Notes: a model not told the origin generated them from the sequence alone. A DNA stretch of 64,000 nucleotides from Arcticibacterium sp964021845 (GCF_964021845.1 NZ_CAXHZC010000009.1:1-64000), one strand, 5' to 3'; shown: positions 1-9,720, counted from the stretch's first letter. A program made the numbers and translations.

Positions 1-2
1 AC

Positions 3-3000
3 ACGGCAACATGTAGCAGCTCATGTGGTACATCAGGAAATAGTAATACAGTTACAATTGAACAAGGTGCAACTCCATCTGCCCCAGTAATCACTTCTGA
101 CAAAGTTCAGATCTGTGGTACAGAGAAAGTCACCATCACAGCAAGCAGCTGTACCGGTAGTCTTCTGTGGAGCACAGGAGCCAATACAGCAACTATTTCT
201 GTAGGAGCTGGTTCTTATTGGGCTAAGTGTGTTACTGATTGTGGAACATCTGAAGGAAGTAACATTATTAAAATAACTAAAGTAGGAACACCAAATACGC
301 CAGTAGTAACCTCTGATAAAACAACTGTTTGCGGAGAAGAAAAAGCTAGCTTAATGGCTCTTGGATGTAACTATAATTATGTTTGGAGTAACGGAGCTAC
401 TGGGGATGTGATTTCGGTAGGAGCAGGAACTTATACAGTGAAATGTGTAAATGAATGTGGAGAAAGTAGTGATTCAAATCCAATTGTTATTGGAAATGGA
501 ATCTTGCCTAATCCGCCAACCATTGAATCAGACAAGGATCAAGTTTGTGGAACGGATAAAGCAACACTTTCTGCAACTAACTGTAATGGCACGGTAACAT
601 GGAGTACTACTGCAACTGGCACTACTATTCAAGTAGGAGCAGGAACTTACACAGCTACATGTCTTAGCTCATGCGGAACATCTGGAGTTAGTAATGTGGT
701 AACTATTGGAGGTGGAGACGCACCAAACGCACCAAACATTACTACCAATAAGACGCAGGTTTGTGGAATTGAAAAAGCGACACTTACAGCAACGGATTGT
801 AGTGGAACAGTAACATGGAGTAACGGCGATACTGGCCTGACTATACAAGTAGGAGCAGGAACTTATACTGCAACGTGTGGTAGTTCATGTGGAACATCGG
901 GTAATAGTAATGAGGTGACAGTAGGTGGTGGAGTTACACCAAATGCACCTACGATTTCTGCAAATGATACACAAATATGTGGTTCTGAGAAGGCAACGTT
1001 GACAGCAGAAAATTGTAGCGGAACAGTAAAATGGAGTACTGGAGCAACGGGCACTACTATTCAAGTAGGTGTAGGAACTTATACAGCTACCTGTAGCAAT
1101 ACATGTGGTGCATCAGGTGATAGTAATGAGGTGACAATAGGTGGTGGAACTACACCAGTAGCACCAACACTTACTTCAAATGCAACAGAGGTTTGTGGCA
1201 CAGATAAAGCAACACTTACTGCTGATTGTAATGGTACTGTAGTATGGAGTACAGGAACAACTGGTCTTACTATTCAAGTAGGAACAGGAACTTACACGGC
1301 TACATGTAGTAATGCATGTGGTACATCTCCAAACAGTGATGCGATTACAATAGGTACCGGCTCAACACCAATAGCTCCAAATGTGTCTTCAGATAAAACA
1401 GAGGTTTGTGGTACGGATAAAGCAACTTTAACGGCTACTAACTGTTCTGGAGTGATCAAATGGAGTACGGGTGAAACAGGAGCAACTATACAGGTAGGAG
1501 CAGGGACTTATTCGGCAACGTGTACTAGTGCTTGTGGCTTATCTGATAAGAGTTCAGATTTAGTTATCAATAATGTAGAAACACCAGAAGCACCAGTTGT
1601 TTCGGCTGCGAAGTTTGAAATATGTGGAGATGAAAGTGTGACACTAACAGCGGTTAACTGTACTGAAACAATACTATGGTCAACAGGAGCGACTGGAGCT
1701 TCCATATCGGTCAATCTTGCTGGAACTTACTCCGCTGTTTGTAAAGGAACATGTGGTGATAGCCCAGTGAGCAATAAAGTTCAAATTATTAAAACAAGTG
1801 TGCCTAATACGCCAATCATCACTACAGACAGAGTAAATGTTTGTGGAGAAGAGAAGGCTACGTTGAAAGGTATAGGTTGTGATTTTGAATATGTTTGGAG
1901 CAATGGAGCTACAGGTGAAATGATTCAAGTAGGAGCAGGTTCTTACACCGTTAAATGTGTAAACAGTTGTGGTGAGAGTGCACCTTCGGGAGTTATAGAA
2001 ATAGGAAGTAATGGTAATCCATCACCTCCAAGAATACTTGCAAACAAAACAAGCTTATGCTTACCAGATTCAGCTATGCTTATTGGAGATGTTTGTACAG
2101 GAACTGTCAAATGGAGTAATGGAGCAATTGGCGATACCATCTATGTAGCTCAAGCTGGAACATACACAGCTACATGTTCGAACGCATGTGGAACTAGTAT
2201 GCCTTCTGAAAGCAAGGTCATTACTTCTGGTGGTAAGCCATCAGCTCCGGTAGTATCGACTACCACTAATAAGATATGTCCTAGTGAGAGTGCTGTAATT
2301 ACAGCATCGGGTTGCAATGGTACATTGACTTGGAACACTGGAGCCATTACTGCATCTATTGTGGTTGATTCCGCTGGAACATATTCTGTGAAGTGTACTA
2401 ATACTTGTGGTACTAGTGATAGTTCTGAAGGAATTATTATAGAAGACAAGTTTAACGGATGTGGTACTTGTGATGTAGTGAAACCAATTATTACCGCTAG
2501 TGCATTAAGTCTTTGTGAAATAGCTGATGTGACATTATCTGTTGATAATTGTAACGGAGCAGTTATTTGGTCTTCTGGTCAAACAACAAGCTCTATCACA
2601 GTAAGGCCATTTACTACCACGAAATACACTGCCATCTGTAAAGAAGGAGCTAATTGTATAAGTGTGTTGTCAGATCCAGTAACTATTACGGTAGGTGCTG
2701 CTAACAAACCAACATTAGCCTGCAGTACAGACCTGGTTTGTCCTGGAGAGTCTGTAACGCTTAAAGCTTACGGATGTGACGGTATTGTTACATGGTCTAC
2801 TGGAGCTACTGGAAATACAATTTCAGTAACCTTAGATGAGAATACGAAATACTCAGCATTCTGTACTAATGGCATATGTGTGAGCGAAAGTGCTGATTCC
2901 TTAGAAATAGCAGTTGGCTTGCCAAACAAACCGTTCATTAGCTGTAAGAACTCTTCAATCTGTATTGGTCAAACGGCTTCCTTAACAGGAACAGGATGTA

Positions 3001-5075
3001 CGGGTACTATTGTATGGTCAACAGGTGATGAAGGTGGAGTATTAGCTATTAGCCCAACAGAAGCAGGTGTTTATAAGTACACTGCCATTTGTAGGTCTAA
3101 CATTGGTGACTGTGTGAGTGATACATCAAATGAAATAACAATTAGCGTAGGAGCGACAGTGTCTAAGCCTACCGTGGTTGCTGATATTTCTAATGTGTGT
3201 CCTTTTGAAACGGTTGATTTAAGTAGTGCAATGATAAGCTCGCCTAACGGAAGCTTTGAATTCCATACAAGTAATTCAATCAACGCTCCGATTGTAACCA
3301 ACATCGGAATGGTATCTGAAGGAACGTTCTATGTCTTTGAGAGAAGTAAATTAGGATGTTACAGTGAGGCGGCCGCCATTAATGTTTCCATCACAGAATG
3401 TGAAGGGGACCCTGTGGTAATCGATTCTACGCAGTATGTTGATATTGCTGTAAGCAAAACAGGTTCGGCAAGTACGGTGGATGTTGGTGATACTGTTACA
3501 TACACAGTAGCAGTGAAAAACCTAAGCACATTCCCGGCAACCGGTGTAGTAGTGAGAGATATACTTCCAGGTGGCTTAGCGTTTATCTCTGCAAGCAGTA
3601 ATGCAAGCTTTGTAAACGGAATAGTGTCTACCAGTATAGACTCGCTGAAAGCTGGAGAAAGTGTAAGCATAACTTACCTATCTAAAGTATCTGCAGCTGG
3701 TAAGATTGTTAATAAGGCTGAGTTACTTGAGCTTGACCAAATTGACAACACCCTTTCTAACAATGTAAGTGAGTTTGTTATCAATAATCCGATTGACGGA
3801 AACTTGATTGGACTATCTAAAGTTGTTGGAGACTTTGTAAGCCTTGGAAATAACCAGTTCGAAGTGCCATACACCATTTATGTTTCTAACATGGGAGGTG
3901 GCGTTCTAAACAATGTTCAGGTAACTGACGATTTGGATAGAACATTTGGTAACGGAGCGGTAATAGTTAGTGATACCATGGAAGTAACTACCACAGGAAC
4001 ATTAACTGCTAATCCGAACTTTACGGGTAGAATAGATGGTCAGTCGCTGTTAGTTGACTCACTGAGTACATTGGCTGTGGGAGATAGGTTTAGCATTGAC
4101 TTTAAAGTGATAGTAGATATTTCTGGAGCAAGTACAGACCAATACTTCAACTCTGCCATGGCAGAAGCAGGAGTAGATTCTAACAAAGTTTCTGATACAT
4201 CTACAAACGGATTATTGGCTGACCCTGATAATGACGGTGACCCAAGAAACAACGATGAAGCAACACCAGTTAAATTTGAGGTTGATAGTCTTACTTCTAA
4301 TCCGGCAATTGCGGTTGGACTTAGTGTGGTGGATGCTGAAAAGTATGATGACCTTAGCTATGACATAACTTATAGAGTGATGGTTAAGAATATCGGTAAT
4401 GTTGACCTTGACAGTGTTCAGTTAATTGATAGTCTATTGTTAACATTCAGCGATACCCTTGATTTCCAAATAGTGGGTACTCCGGTGGCAAATAATAATG
4501 GACAGCTTACTATTAATACTAACTATGACGGTAAAACTGACAATAACCTGTTAGTGGCTGATAGCAATAGTATCTTGCAAGTTGGTCATACGGATAGTGT
4601 ATTCTTTACGGTAAGACTTTACCATGAAGGTCATGCTGGTCCATATAATAATTATGTAACAGCAGTAGGGCATGGTGCAGATAGTACAGTGACTGATAAC
4701 TCTAACGATGGTGAGGATATTAACCCTGGTGATTCATCGCCAACGGTCATCAATCTTCCAATCTCTTCCGATGTTCTTCTGGTAATGCCAGGTGGTTTCT
4801 CACCAAATGGTGACGGTGTGAATGACACTTGGAAATTAAGTATGCCAACTGGGCTAAGAATCACGGACCTTGAAGTATATAACAGATGGGGTCACTTAGT
4901 TTGGAGACCTGATAACATTGATGACCTAGAAACGGTTATTGAGTGGGACGGTAGTTCAAATCAAGGAATGAGATTTGACAGTGAAGAGTTTGTTCCAGAC
5001 GGTACTTACTTCTATAACATCAAAACGGATAGTGCTGGTAAGCCACTTGTTGGTTACATTACCATAGCGAGATAA
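3..5075 (+). CDS. Giant Ig-like repeat surface adhesin with type IX (type B) sorting domain, 5' partial
   Basis: The reading frame is open to the left edge, so the start and signal peptide lie outside the window; the first in-frame ATG (354) falls inside a repeat and is not the start. About fifteen units of 65-75 residues follow, each with a CG..KATLTA core, a WS(T/N)GATG motif and GAGTYTATC, and about four Cys per unit. Three DUF11-like beta-sandwich segments come next (from about 3440, 3796 and 4306). The end is a gliding-motility-associated C-terminal domain (PGGFSPNGDGVND near 4790, then NRWG and DGTYFYNI), the signal that routes proteins through type IX secretion to the cell surface. The role is inferred to be adhesion or gliding; the ligand is unknown. 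A strong terminator follows. Confidence 0.9.
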   Translation, partial: TATCSSSCGTSGNSNTVTIEQGATPSAPVITSDKVQICGTEKVTITASSCTGSLLWSTGANTATISVGAGSYWAKCVTDCGTSEGSNIIKITKVGTPNTPVVTSDKTTVCGEEKASLMALGCNYNYVWSNGATGDVISVGAGTYTVKCVNECGESSDSNPIVIGNGILPNPPTIESDKDQVCGTDKATLSATNCNGTVTWSTTATGTTIQVGAGTYTATCLSSCGTSGVSNVVTIGGGDAPNAPNITTNKTQVCGIEKATLTATDCSGTVTWSNGDTGLTIQVGAGTYTATCGSSCGTSGNSNEVTVGGGVTPNAPTISANDTQICGSEKATLTAENCSGTVKWSTGATGTTIQVGVGTYTATCSNTCGASGDSNEVTIGGGTTPVAPTLTSNATEVCGTDKATLTADCNGTVVWSTGTTGLTIQVGTGTYTATCSNACGTSPNSDAITIGTGSTPIAPNVSSDKTEVCGTDKATLTATNCSGVIKWSTGETGATIQVGAGTYSATCTSACGLSDKSSDLVINNVETPEAPVVSAAKFEICGDESVTLTAVNCTETILWSTGATGASISVNLAGTYSAVCKGTCGDSPVSNKVQIIKTSVPNTPIITTDRVNVCGEEKATLKGIGCDFEYVWSNGATGEMIQVGAGSYTVKCVNSCGESAPSGVIEIGSNGNPSPPRILANKTSLCLPDSAMLIGDVCTGTVKWSNGAIGDTIYVAQAGTYTATCSNACGTSMPSESKVITSGGKPSAPVVSTTTNKICPSESAVITASGCNGTLTWNTGAITASIVVDSAGTYSVKCTNTCGTSDSSEGIIIEDKFNGCGTCDVVKPIITASALSLCEIADVTLSVDNCNGAVIWSSGQTTSSITVRPFTTTKYTAICKEGANCISVLSDPVTITVGAANKPTLACSTDLVCPGESVTLKAYGCDGIVTWSTGATGNTISVTLDENTKYSAFCTNGICVSESADSLEIAVGLPNKPFISCKNSSICIGQTASLTGTGCTGTIVWSTGDEGGVLAISPTEAGVYKYTAICRSNIGDCVSDTSNEITISVGATVSKPTVVADISNVCPFETVDLSSAMISSPNGSFEFHTSNSINAPIVTNIGMVSEGTFYVFERSKLGCYSEAAAINVSITECEGDPVVIDSTQYVDIAVSKTGSASTVDVGDTVTYTVAVKNLSTFPATGVVVRDILPGGLAFISASSNASFVNGIVSTSIDSLKAGESVSITYLSKVSAAGKIVNKAELLELDQIDNTLSNNVSEFVINNPIDGNLIGLSKVVGDFVSLGNNQFEVPYTIYVSNMGGGVLNNVQVTDDLDRTFGNGAVIVSDTMEVTTTGTLTANPNFTGRIDGQSLLVDSLSTLAVGDRFSIDFKVIVDISGASTDQYFNSAMAEAGVDSNKVSDTSTNGLLADPDNDGDPRNNDEATPVKFEVDSLTSNPAIAVGLSVVDAEKYDDLSYDITYRVMVKNIGNVDLDSVQLIDSLLLTFSDTLDFQIVGTPVANNNGQLTINTNYDGKTDNNLLVADSNSILQVGHTDSVFFTVRLYHEGHAGPYNNYVTAVGHGADSTVTDNSNDGEDINPGDSSPTVINLPISSDVLLVMPGGFSPNGDGVNDTWKLSMPTGLRITDLEVYNRWGHLVWRPDNIDDLETVIEWDGSSNQGMRFDSEEFVPDGTYFYNIKTDSAGKPLVGYITIAR

Positions 5076-5099
5076 TATAAACCTAAACTTTAGACCTAG

Positions 5100-5134
5100 A
5101 GTCCGTCAAAGCTTTGCTTTGGCGGACTTTTTTT
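5100..5134 (+). terminator. Rho-independent terminator of the adhesin gene
   Basis: A 13-bp stem (5100-5112 with 5116-5128, one G-T wobble) around a 3-base TTT loop is followed by a run of T. It lies 25 bases after the adhesin stop codon. Confidence 0.85.
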
Positions 5135-5617
5135 GTGTTAGAATATGAAAAAGAATCTAATTCCTCCTAACTGAAATTAAGGGATAGTGCCTATCAATAC
5201 TATGCTCATAAGGGTTAGTTATTTTAAAGCTACCTATTCGCTGTTTTTAACAAGGTTTTGGGTGCTTAATTAGAATAATGGTAGCGGTAGCTTATAAAGG
5301 TGTATAAGGGCCTCGAAAAGCCACATTTTCCCTTCGGAATTTATACGCTTAAAGCATTGAAGAAAAATTAAGAAGGATAAACCTCAGGAGTAAGGAAGAA
5401 AAAACTGCTAATGGTTTTGTTGGTAGGGCTAACTTGCCTGAAGAGCTTTGTGAACCAATTCAAATTTAAAGTTTAGGTAAGCATGGCATTATAATATGCT
5501 TTTTTGACTCTTTTGAGAAAGTCTTAGTGTGCTCTGTTTTGACAAACAGAAATTACAAGAATATTTGCAGCTCGACAGATTTTATATATAATCAAATTAG
5601 CATTTCTGCTAAATGTT
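5135..5617. other. Intergenic stretch with no recognised feature
   Basis: About 480 bases separate the adhesin terminator from the convergent peptidase stop. The only open stretch seen is about 37 codons ending near 5467 (plus strand), with no start codon and no recognisable similarity. It may be a decayed gene end, but nothing supports an annotation. Confidence 0.5.
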
Positions 5618-8038
5618 TTATTCAGTCAATGGCTTGGCTGGTTTGGAAAGAAAGATAGCATTTCCCATAAGAATTTTTCCATCTTCCATAATACCTCTGA
5701 ATAAGGGATTTATAGCAAACTGATGAACTACGCCATTACCGAAAAAATAAGTGCCTAATATAAAAGAATCATTTAAGAAAGTCCTCGCATTTTTGCCAAC
5801 AAAACCACTTAAGTGGTCGTCAGCGTTAATAGTAGAGGGTAAATAGGTCTTAGAATTTTTTAAGGCATACTTTGGAATGCCTGTTAGATTAAAGTTAAGC
5901 CCATCTTCTAATCCAAAGCGTAAAGAACTAGCATTGTCAATTTCGGTGTTGAACATGGCACCTTGAATTAAATTAAAGGGTTTGTTTTTGTCTGTTGAGT
6001 ATTTGATTTCGTCCGTATTTATTTCTGCCAGTTTGCCAATATCTAATAATTCACTAATAGTAATTCCACCTTCCAATAAAATCAATTTTCCACCTTCCGC
6101 AAGCCACCTTTTAAACCTTTCCTCATCCATTTTTAGCCTGTTATAGTTTCCGTTAGAAACAATGAGAACATCAAAATCACTAAGGGTTATATTCTCGAAA
6201 CCTTGTGTCGATATTTCAGAAAAAGGGAAAGAGAGGTGTTTATCTAAGTAAAATAAGAGGTCTCCAAGTTCTTCTTCAAAAACACCAGGACCTACCAGAA
6301 CCGCGACTTTGGGTTTGCTTAGAAAGCTTAAATTTTTCTTTTTAAGCAGCTTAAGATCTGCTTTTCTTAAGTTTTGTATATCAAGTTTATAGGATTTGGC
6401 CCTTTCTAATAAGCTCTCAAAAATGTCTTTATTGCTGTTTTTGTTGATAACAAGAACACCTTCATCCACATTTATTATGGCTTTCATTTGAAGAGCCTCC
6501 GAAAGAAAGGCCGTGGAGGCAGCTGAGTTTAACGTTATAGAAAATGCTAAATAATCAAGCTCTACCACTTCGTTTTCCATTTGCAGTAGATGTAGCCCTT
6601 TGTTGATAGTAAAGCTGTCAGAGACGGCGTATGCCTTAATATGATGCAAGTATGGTATCGCCCAGCTGCTGATGTCATAAGTTTTGGTAGCGTTCATTGC
6701 AGTTTCAGGTTCAAAGAGAACCCTTACGAGTCTACCCTTGGGCTGGAAAGTGGAAATGATCAAATCATTTCTGTTTACCATGAAAGAATCAAGACGATTG
6801 AGGTGAAAATTATAGCCTTCTAATACTTTAGATTCATGAGCATAGTGGTACGTAATACCGTTGTTATCAAGAAGCTGGATTAAAGCTGGAGTTTTTGCTT
6901 TAGGCGTATTTTTGATTACAAAGTTTTTGTAAAAGCCGTTTCCTTTTTTTTTGGTGTAACTATGAAAATTCTGAAAGCTGCTTATGATATGTGTTTTATT
7001 TCTGAAGGCTGTTTCGTATAAGCTTTTTGCGGTGTAAAAGTGTTTATCAATTCTTTTTGTCAAAGTCAGCGTGTCTCCATTATTTTGGATGTACATTAAT
7101 CCAGCCGCTTCGCCACCACCTTGCTCTAGTGTAAGCCCAATGGCCCCATTAAACGTAGCATAGGTATCAGCATAAGATGGATACAGGAGGTCAAATTCCT
7201 TTTTAGAGAAGTAGTCCCACTTTTGATTTTCAAAACCTTGTTCTAGATCTTTCCCAATAGTTTCTAAAATTTCTTTTTGATAAGGTTCCACAGCCTCATG
7301 TAGTGGTTCGGCTGCTGGTGGGAAAAAGTAACTCTTATTGGGTTCCATTTCATGAAAGTCGGCATGAAGGTGCGGCATCCAAGAATTGTAAAGAGCTAGC
7401 CTTTGTTTGCTTTCTTTTTGAACCTGCCACACCCAATCCCTATTTAAGTCACTCAAATAATGGTTGTACCTTCCTTGCGGCCAAGGTTTCTGATGTTCGG
7501 TGGCTTTTTCGTTATACAGGCTGTGATTATGATGAACAGAGCTATACCACTGCACGTAGTGCTCCCTACCATCTGGATTTAGGCACGGGTCTACTATGAT
7601 AATTTCTGAGGGAGAGGTATTCCTAGAAGCTAAATAATGCATGTATTTCAGGGCAGCTTCAGAGCTAGATGCTTCATCACCATGAATGTTGAAACTATAC
7701 CAGGTAATTAAAACGTCTTCCGTACTTTTTTCGCCTTTATAAATTTCAATGTTGTTAAGATGGTTTTCACGTAGTGATTCAAGTTTTTTTAAGTTGGACT
7801 CATTCGTATGAATTATCACAAAAAGGTTTCGACCCTCTTCTGTCTTTCCGTAGTTTATTTTTTTGAACTGGTGTGGGTTAGAATTGACCAGATAATCACA
7901 ATACCGCTCAATATCAGCATGGAAGGTAAAACGCGAACCTAATTCATAATCTAAAAACTCAGACGGGGTAAAGGCATTTTGGGCGTTTATCGAAACGAAC
8001 GCCAAAAGACCAATAAGGGTGTAAATTATTTTTCTCAT
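5618..8038 (-). CDS. Exported M14-family zinc carboxypeptidase-like protein
   Basis: 806 residues with a Sec signal peptide (hydrophobic 4-18, cleavage after INAQ). The N-terminal half is an M14 peptidase domain: the zinc ligands are H119 and E122 in NIHGDE and a His of HADFHEM (225-229), the substrate-binding NPDGR is at 154-158, NRDW is at 199-202, and the catalytic Glu is probably E305 in LTLEQGGG. The C-terminal half (about 340-806) has an alternating alpha/beta pattern with LIVSNGNY and LILLEGG, resembling the glutamine-amidotransferase-like domain fused to several Bacteroidota M14 proteins. It probably trims peptides in the periplasm or outside the cell. The ATG at 8038 is chosen because the signal peptide starts there. 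The gene stands alone, convergent with the adhesin. Confidence 0.88.
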   Translation of the reverse strand: MRKIIYTLIGLLAFVSINAQNAFTPSEFLDYELGSRFTFHADIERYCDYLVNSNPHQFKKINYGKTEEGRNLFVIIHTNESNLKKLESLRENHLNNIEIYKGEKSTEDVLITWYSFNIHGDEASSSEAALKYMHYLASRNTSPSEIIIVDPCLNPDGREHYVQWYSSVHHNHSLYNEKATEHQKPWPQGRYNHYLSDLNRDWVWQVQKESKQRLALYNSWMPHLHADFHEMEPNKSYFFPPAAEPLHEAVEPYQKEILETIGKDLEQGFENQKWDYFSKKEFDLLYPSYADTYATFNGAIGLTLEQGGGEAAGLMYIQNNGDTLTLTKRIDKHFYTAKSLYETAFRNKTHIISSFQNFHSYTKKKGNGFYKNFVIKNTPKAKTPALIQLLDNNGITYHYAHESKVLEGYNFHLNRLDSFMVNRNDLIISTFQPKGRLVRVLFEPETAMNATKTYDISSWAIPYLHHIKAYAVSDSFTINKGLHLLQMENEVVELDYLAFSITLNSAASTAFLSEALQMKAIINVDEGVLVINKNSNKDIFESLLERAKSYKLDIQNLRKADLKLLKKKNLSFLSKPKVAVLVGPGVFEEELGDLLFYLDKHLSFPFSEISTQGFENITLSDFDVLIVSNGNYNRLKMDEERFKRWLAEGGKLILLEGGITISELLDIGKLAEINTDEIKYSTDKNKPFNLIQGAMFNTEIDNASSLRFGLEDGLNFNLTGIPKYALKNSKTYLPSTINADDHLSGFVGKNARTFLNDSFILGTYFFGNGVVHQFAINPLFRGIMEDGKILMGNAIFLSKPAKPLTE

Positions 8039-8138
8039 TTTTTTAAGTACTCAAAAGTACAATAATTGGCTTGAAAGGCCATATTTGATGTATTTGAGAA
8101 TTGGATGGAAAAATAAATGAAATATTTTTAGCCAGAAG

Positions 8139-8169
8139 TTGTGTAATCCAAACCCATGCTTTACTTTTG
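8139..8169 (+). promoter_or_regulatory. Bacteroidota-type promoter for tRNA-Glu
   Basis: TTG (8139-8141), a 20-base spacer and TACTTTTG (8162-8169) match the sigma-ABfr consensus TTG-N17-23-TAnnTTTG. Transcription would start near 8176, giving a leader of about 78 bases before the tRNA. Confidence 0.6.
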
Positions 8170-8253
8170 CATCTCAATTCGGAAACGAGTTGAGACATAA
8201 TGTCAAAAACAGGTAAGTTTTTACGCTTCTTGCAACGAATTATGGGACCAGTC

Positions 8254-8325
8254 GGCCCGTTCGTCTAGCGGTTAGGACACGGCCCTTTCACGGCTGAAAC
8301 ACGGGTTCGATTCCCGTACGGGTCA
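8254..8325 (+). tRNA. tRNA-Glu (anticodon TTC)
   Basis: The acceptor arms GGCCCGT (8254-8260) and ACGGGTC (8318-8324) pair. The D-arm TCTAGCGGTTAGGA, the anticodon loop CTTTCAC and the T-arm GGTTCGATTCC are all clear and resemble tRNA-Glu of other bacteria. The discriminator is A8325. CCA is not encoded. A terminator follows immediately. Confidence 0.95.
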
Positions 8326-8328
8326 CGA

Positions 8329-8357
8329 AGCCCTCTTGAGAAATCAGGAGGGCTTTT
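8329..8357 (+). terminator. Terminator after tRNA-Glu
   Basis: An 11-bp stem (8329-8339 with 8344-8354, one wobble) with a GAAA loop is followed by TTTT. The 3' half and the following 50 bases are duplicated at 9721-9791. Confidence 0.8.
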
Positions 8358-8405
8358 GACATTTTAGGAGTTTTGTTTTTTGTCCTCACTGCCTGCCCCA
8401 CACTA
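8336..8405. repeat. Direct repeat A, copy 1 (tRNA-Glu downstream flank)
   Basis: About 70 bases beginning TTGAGAAATCA, through GAGGGCTTTTGACATTTTA to a CCTCAC..CCTG segment, recur with a few differences at 9721-9791. The copy starts inside the terminator hairpin, so only its 3' arm was copied. Confidence 0.75.
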
Positions 8406-8499
8406 TCGGGTCAAGAACAAAACCTGAGGGATAGGAGATAAATTCTGATTTTTGAGAAAACTTAAGAAGTCAAGAATTCGTAAAGTTCCCCTCAGCCGT

Positions 8500-8626
8500 G
8501 TCTCGCATGCGGACTCTGCTGTACTTCTATTTTTGATACGGTAATTTTACTTCATGGCTACAAAAGTAAAATGCAATAAAATACAACATTTATGCAGTAG
8601 TGCCGCAGAGTCCACTCTGGCGAGAC
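8500..8626. repeat. Palindromic REP/MITE-like element, complete copy
   Basis: The ends are imperfect inverted repeats: GTCTCGC-4 nt-GGACTCTGC-T-GTACT on the left against the inverse of the right arm (8597-8626), which contains GCAGAGTCC and GCGAGAC. Inside sits a second perfect inverted repeat, ATTTTACTT (8544-8552) with AAGTAAAAT (8564-8572). There is no ORF inside. A second copy lacking the right arm lies at 9506-9600, which fits a small non-autonomous mobile or REP-type element. Confidence 0.65.
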
Positions 8627-8699
8627 TCTAATAGAGGAAAATCAATACAACCAAATTATAAAGAGGTAATGGAAGTTCTAACAAACAAGAAACCAGAAA

Positions 8700-9125
8700 T
8701 TGACTGTGAATAAATTAAATAAAACTCTTTGGTATTCAATTCCATTTACAATTTTCGTTGACGATCTGATGCATTGTTACCTATCGGGGGAATATAATAT
8801 TATAGACGAAGGAAGCTCTGTAATCAATCATATCAAAATGATTATAGCTGGCTTTGCAATGACTCTTATTTGGGATTTTTTTACTTATTTGGCATATGTT
8901 TTAGTACTATCTATAGCTCATATTGAAATAAGCAAATCAAGACTAAAAAATCAACTTCAATGGTTTCCATTTTTTTATGGATTGCTCTTGCTTTTTGTTA
9001 GTTTGATAATGACCTATGTATTTAGGACAGGAACAGACAGTAATAAACTACTTTTTTTTCTAGGCCACTTTTTTGCTGGTTTTTTTCAGGGCTTGTTGGT
9101 TTGGAGGGTTTTCAGACATTCTTAG
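8700..9125 (+). CDS. Small multi-pass membrane protein, unknown function
   Basis: 141 residues if read from TTG 8700; GTG 8706 is an alternative. About three or four hydrophobic segments are visible (roughly residues 47-72, 90-108 and 118-138). No family was recognised. The start is uncertain: a good AGAGG ribosome site precedes an ATG at 8669, but that frame encodes only 14 residues (MEVLTNKKPEIDCE, stop 8711-8713) overlapping the TTG. Either the short ORF translationally couples to this gene or a frameshift has split the original start. The gene lies between the two copies of the palindromic element. Confidence 0.5.
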   Translation: MTVNKLNKTLWYSIPFTIFVDDLMHCYLSGEYNIIDEGSSVINHIKMIIAGFAMTLIWDFFTYLAYVLVLSIAHIEISKSRLKNQLQWFPFFYGLLLLFVSLIMTYVFRTGTDSNKLLFFLGHFFAGFFQGLLVWRVFRHS

Positions 9126-9141
9126 TATCTATTTCTCCGCT

Positions 9142-9164
9142 GTGCAAGGTCTTCTACCTTGTAC
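9142..9164. repeat. Short perfect-arm palindrome
   Basis: GTGCAAGGT (9142-9150) pairs with ACCTTGTAC (9156-9164) around CTTCT, with one wobble. It sits 16 bases after the small membrane-protein gene. No T-run follows, so it is not a convincing terminator; it may be another REP-type palindrome. Confidence 0.5.
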
Positions 9165-9356
9165 GTGTGACAGGCGGTCTTCCCACAGATCTTAAGGGAT
9201 TCCTTATATTTCCCTGCCACATTGTCTCCTAAAAGGCACACTGTGGTATTTCACCATACCTGTATTCAATATACTAAAACAAACGTCAGTTTATCCAAAT
9301 TGCTATTGATTCTCATAAAAATAACCGTAGCTATAAATCGTAGTCAGAAAAGCTCC

Positions 9357-9563
9357 ATGCCTTATAAATCCATTTTCCTTTTAGCCCTTATAGCATTTTC
9401 TTGTTCCAAAAATATGGAAGTAGCACCGGCTAAGAATTATCTAGAAAAATGTGTTATTCAGCAGGACACAAAACTAAATTATGGCTCTGTAACTACGGAT
9501 GAAATTTCCCTCAGGCGTGTCTCGCATGCGGACTCTGCAGTACTTTTATTTTTGATACGGTAA
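9357..9563 (+). pseudogene. Truncated lipoprotein gene remnant
   Basis: From ATG 9357 the frame starts with a lipoprotein signal (hydrophobic core ending AFSC, C16), followed by about 35 ordinary residues. From about 9506 the reading frame runs into repeat B (the residues RVSHADSAV are encoded by the palindromic element) and stops at 9563. The longer frame from 9222 adds an unconvincing N-terminus. Insertion of the repeat probably cut the gene. The family is not recognised. Confidence 0.5.
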
Positions 9564-9600
9564 TTTTACTTCATGGCTACAAAAAGTAAAATGCGATGAA
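9506..9600. repeat. Palindromic REP/MITE-like element, truncated copy
   Basis: About 95 bases match 8487-8580 with few differences, including GTCTCGCATGCGGACTCTGC and the inner ATTTTACTT/AAGTAAAAT pair. The right arm of the complete copy is missing. Confidence 0.7.
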
Positions 9601-9720
9601 TAACAAGATCCGCTCTATCTGTGTGTTTTTCACGACAAAGGTTAATTATTTGGTTTGAATTGAAGTTCTAGAACATGCTCGCCAGACTTTATGATATTTA
9701 TTTAAAGACGACTAAAGATT

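Noticed and set aside
354..356. ATG as start of the large adhesin
   Set aside because: The same frame with the same repeat pattern is open to the left window edge; this codon is inside a repeat.
5357..5467. Open stretch of about 37 codons after the adhesin
   Set aside because: No start codon, no ribosome site and no recognisable similarity.
8041..8060. TACTTTTG box as promoter of the M14 peptidase gene
   Set aside because: It would leave a leader of only about 8 bases and there is no TTG box at normal spacing.
9222..9563. 113-residue ORF read from 9222
   Set aside because: Residues before the lipoprotein signal at 9357 look non-coding and the end is encoded by a repeat element; kept only as a truncated remnant from 9357.
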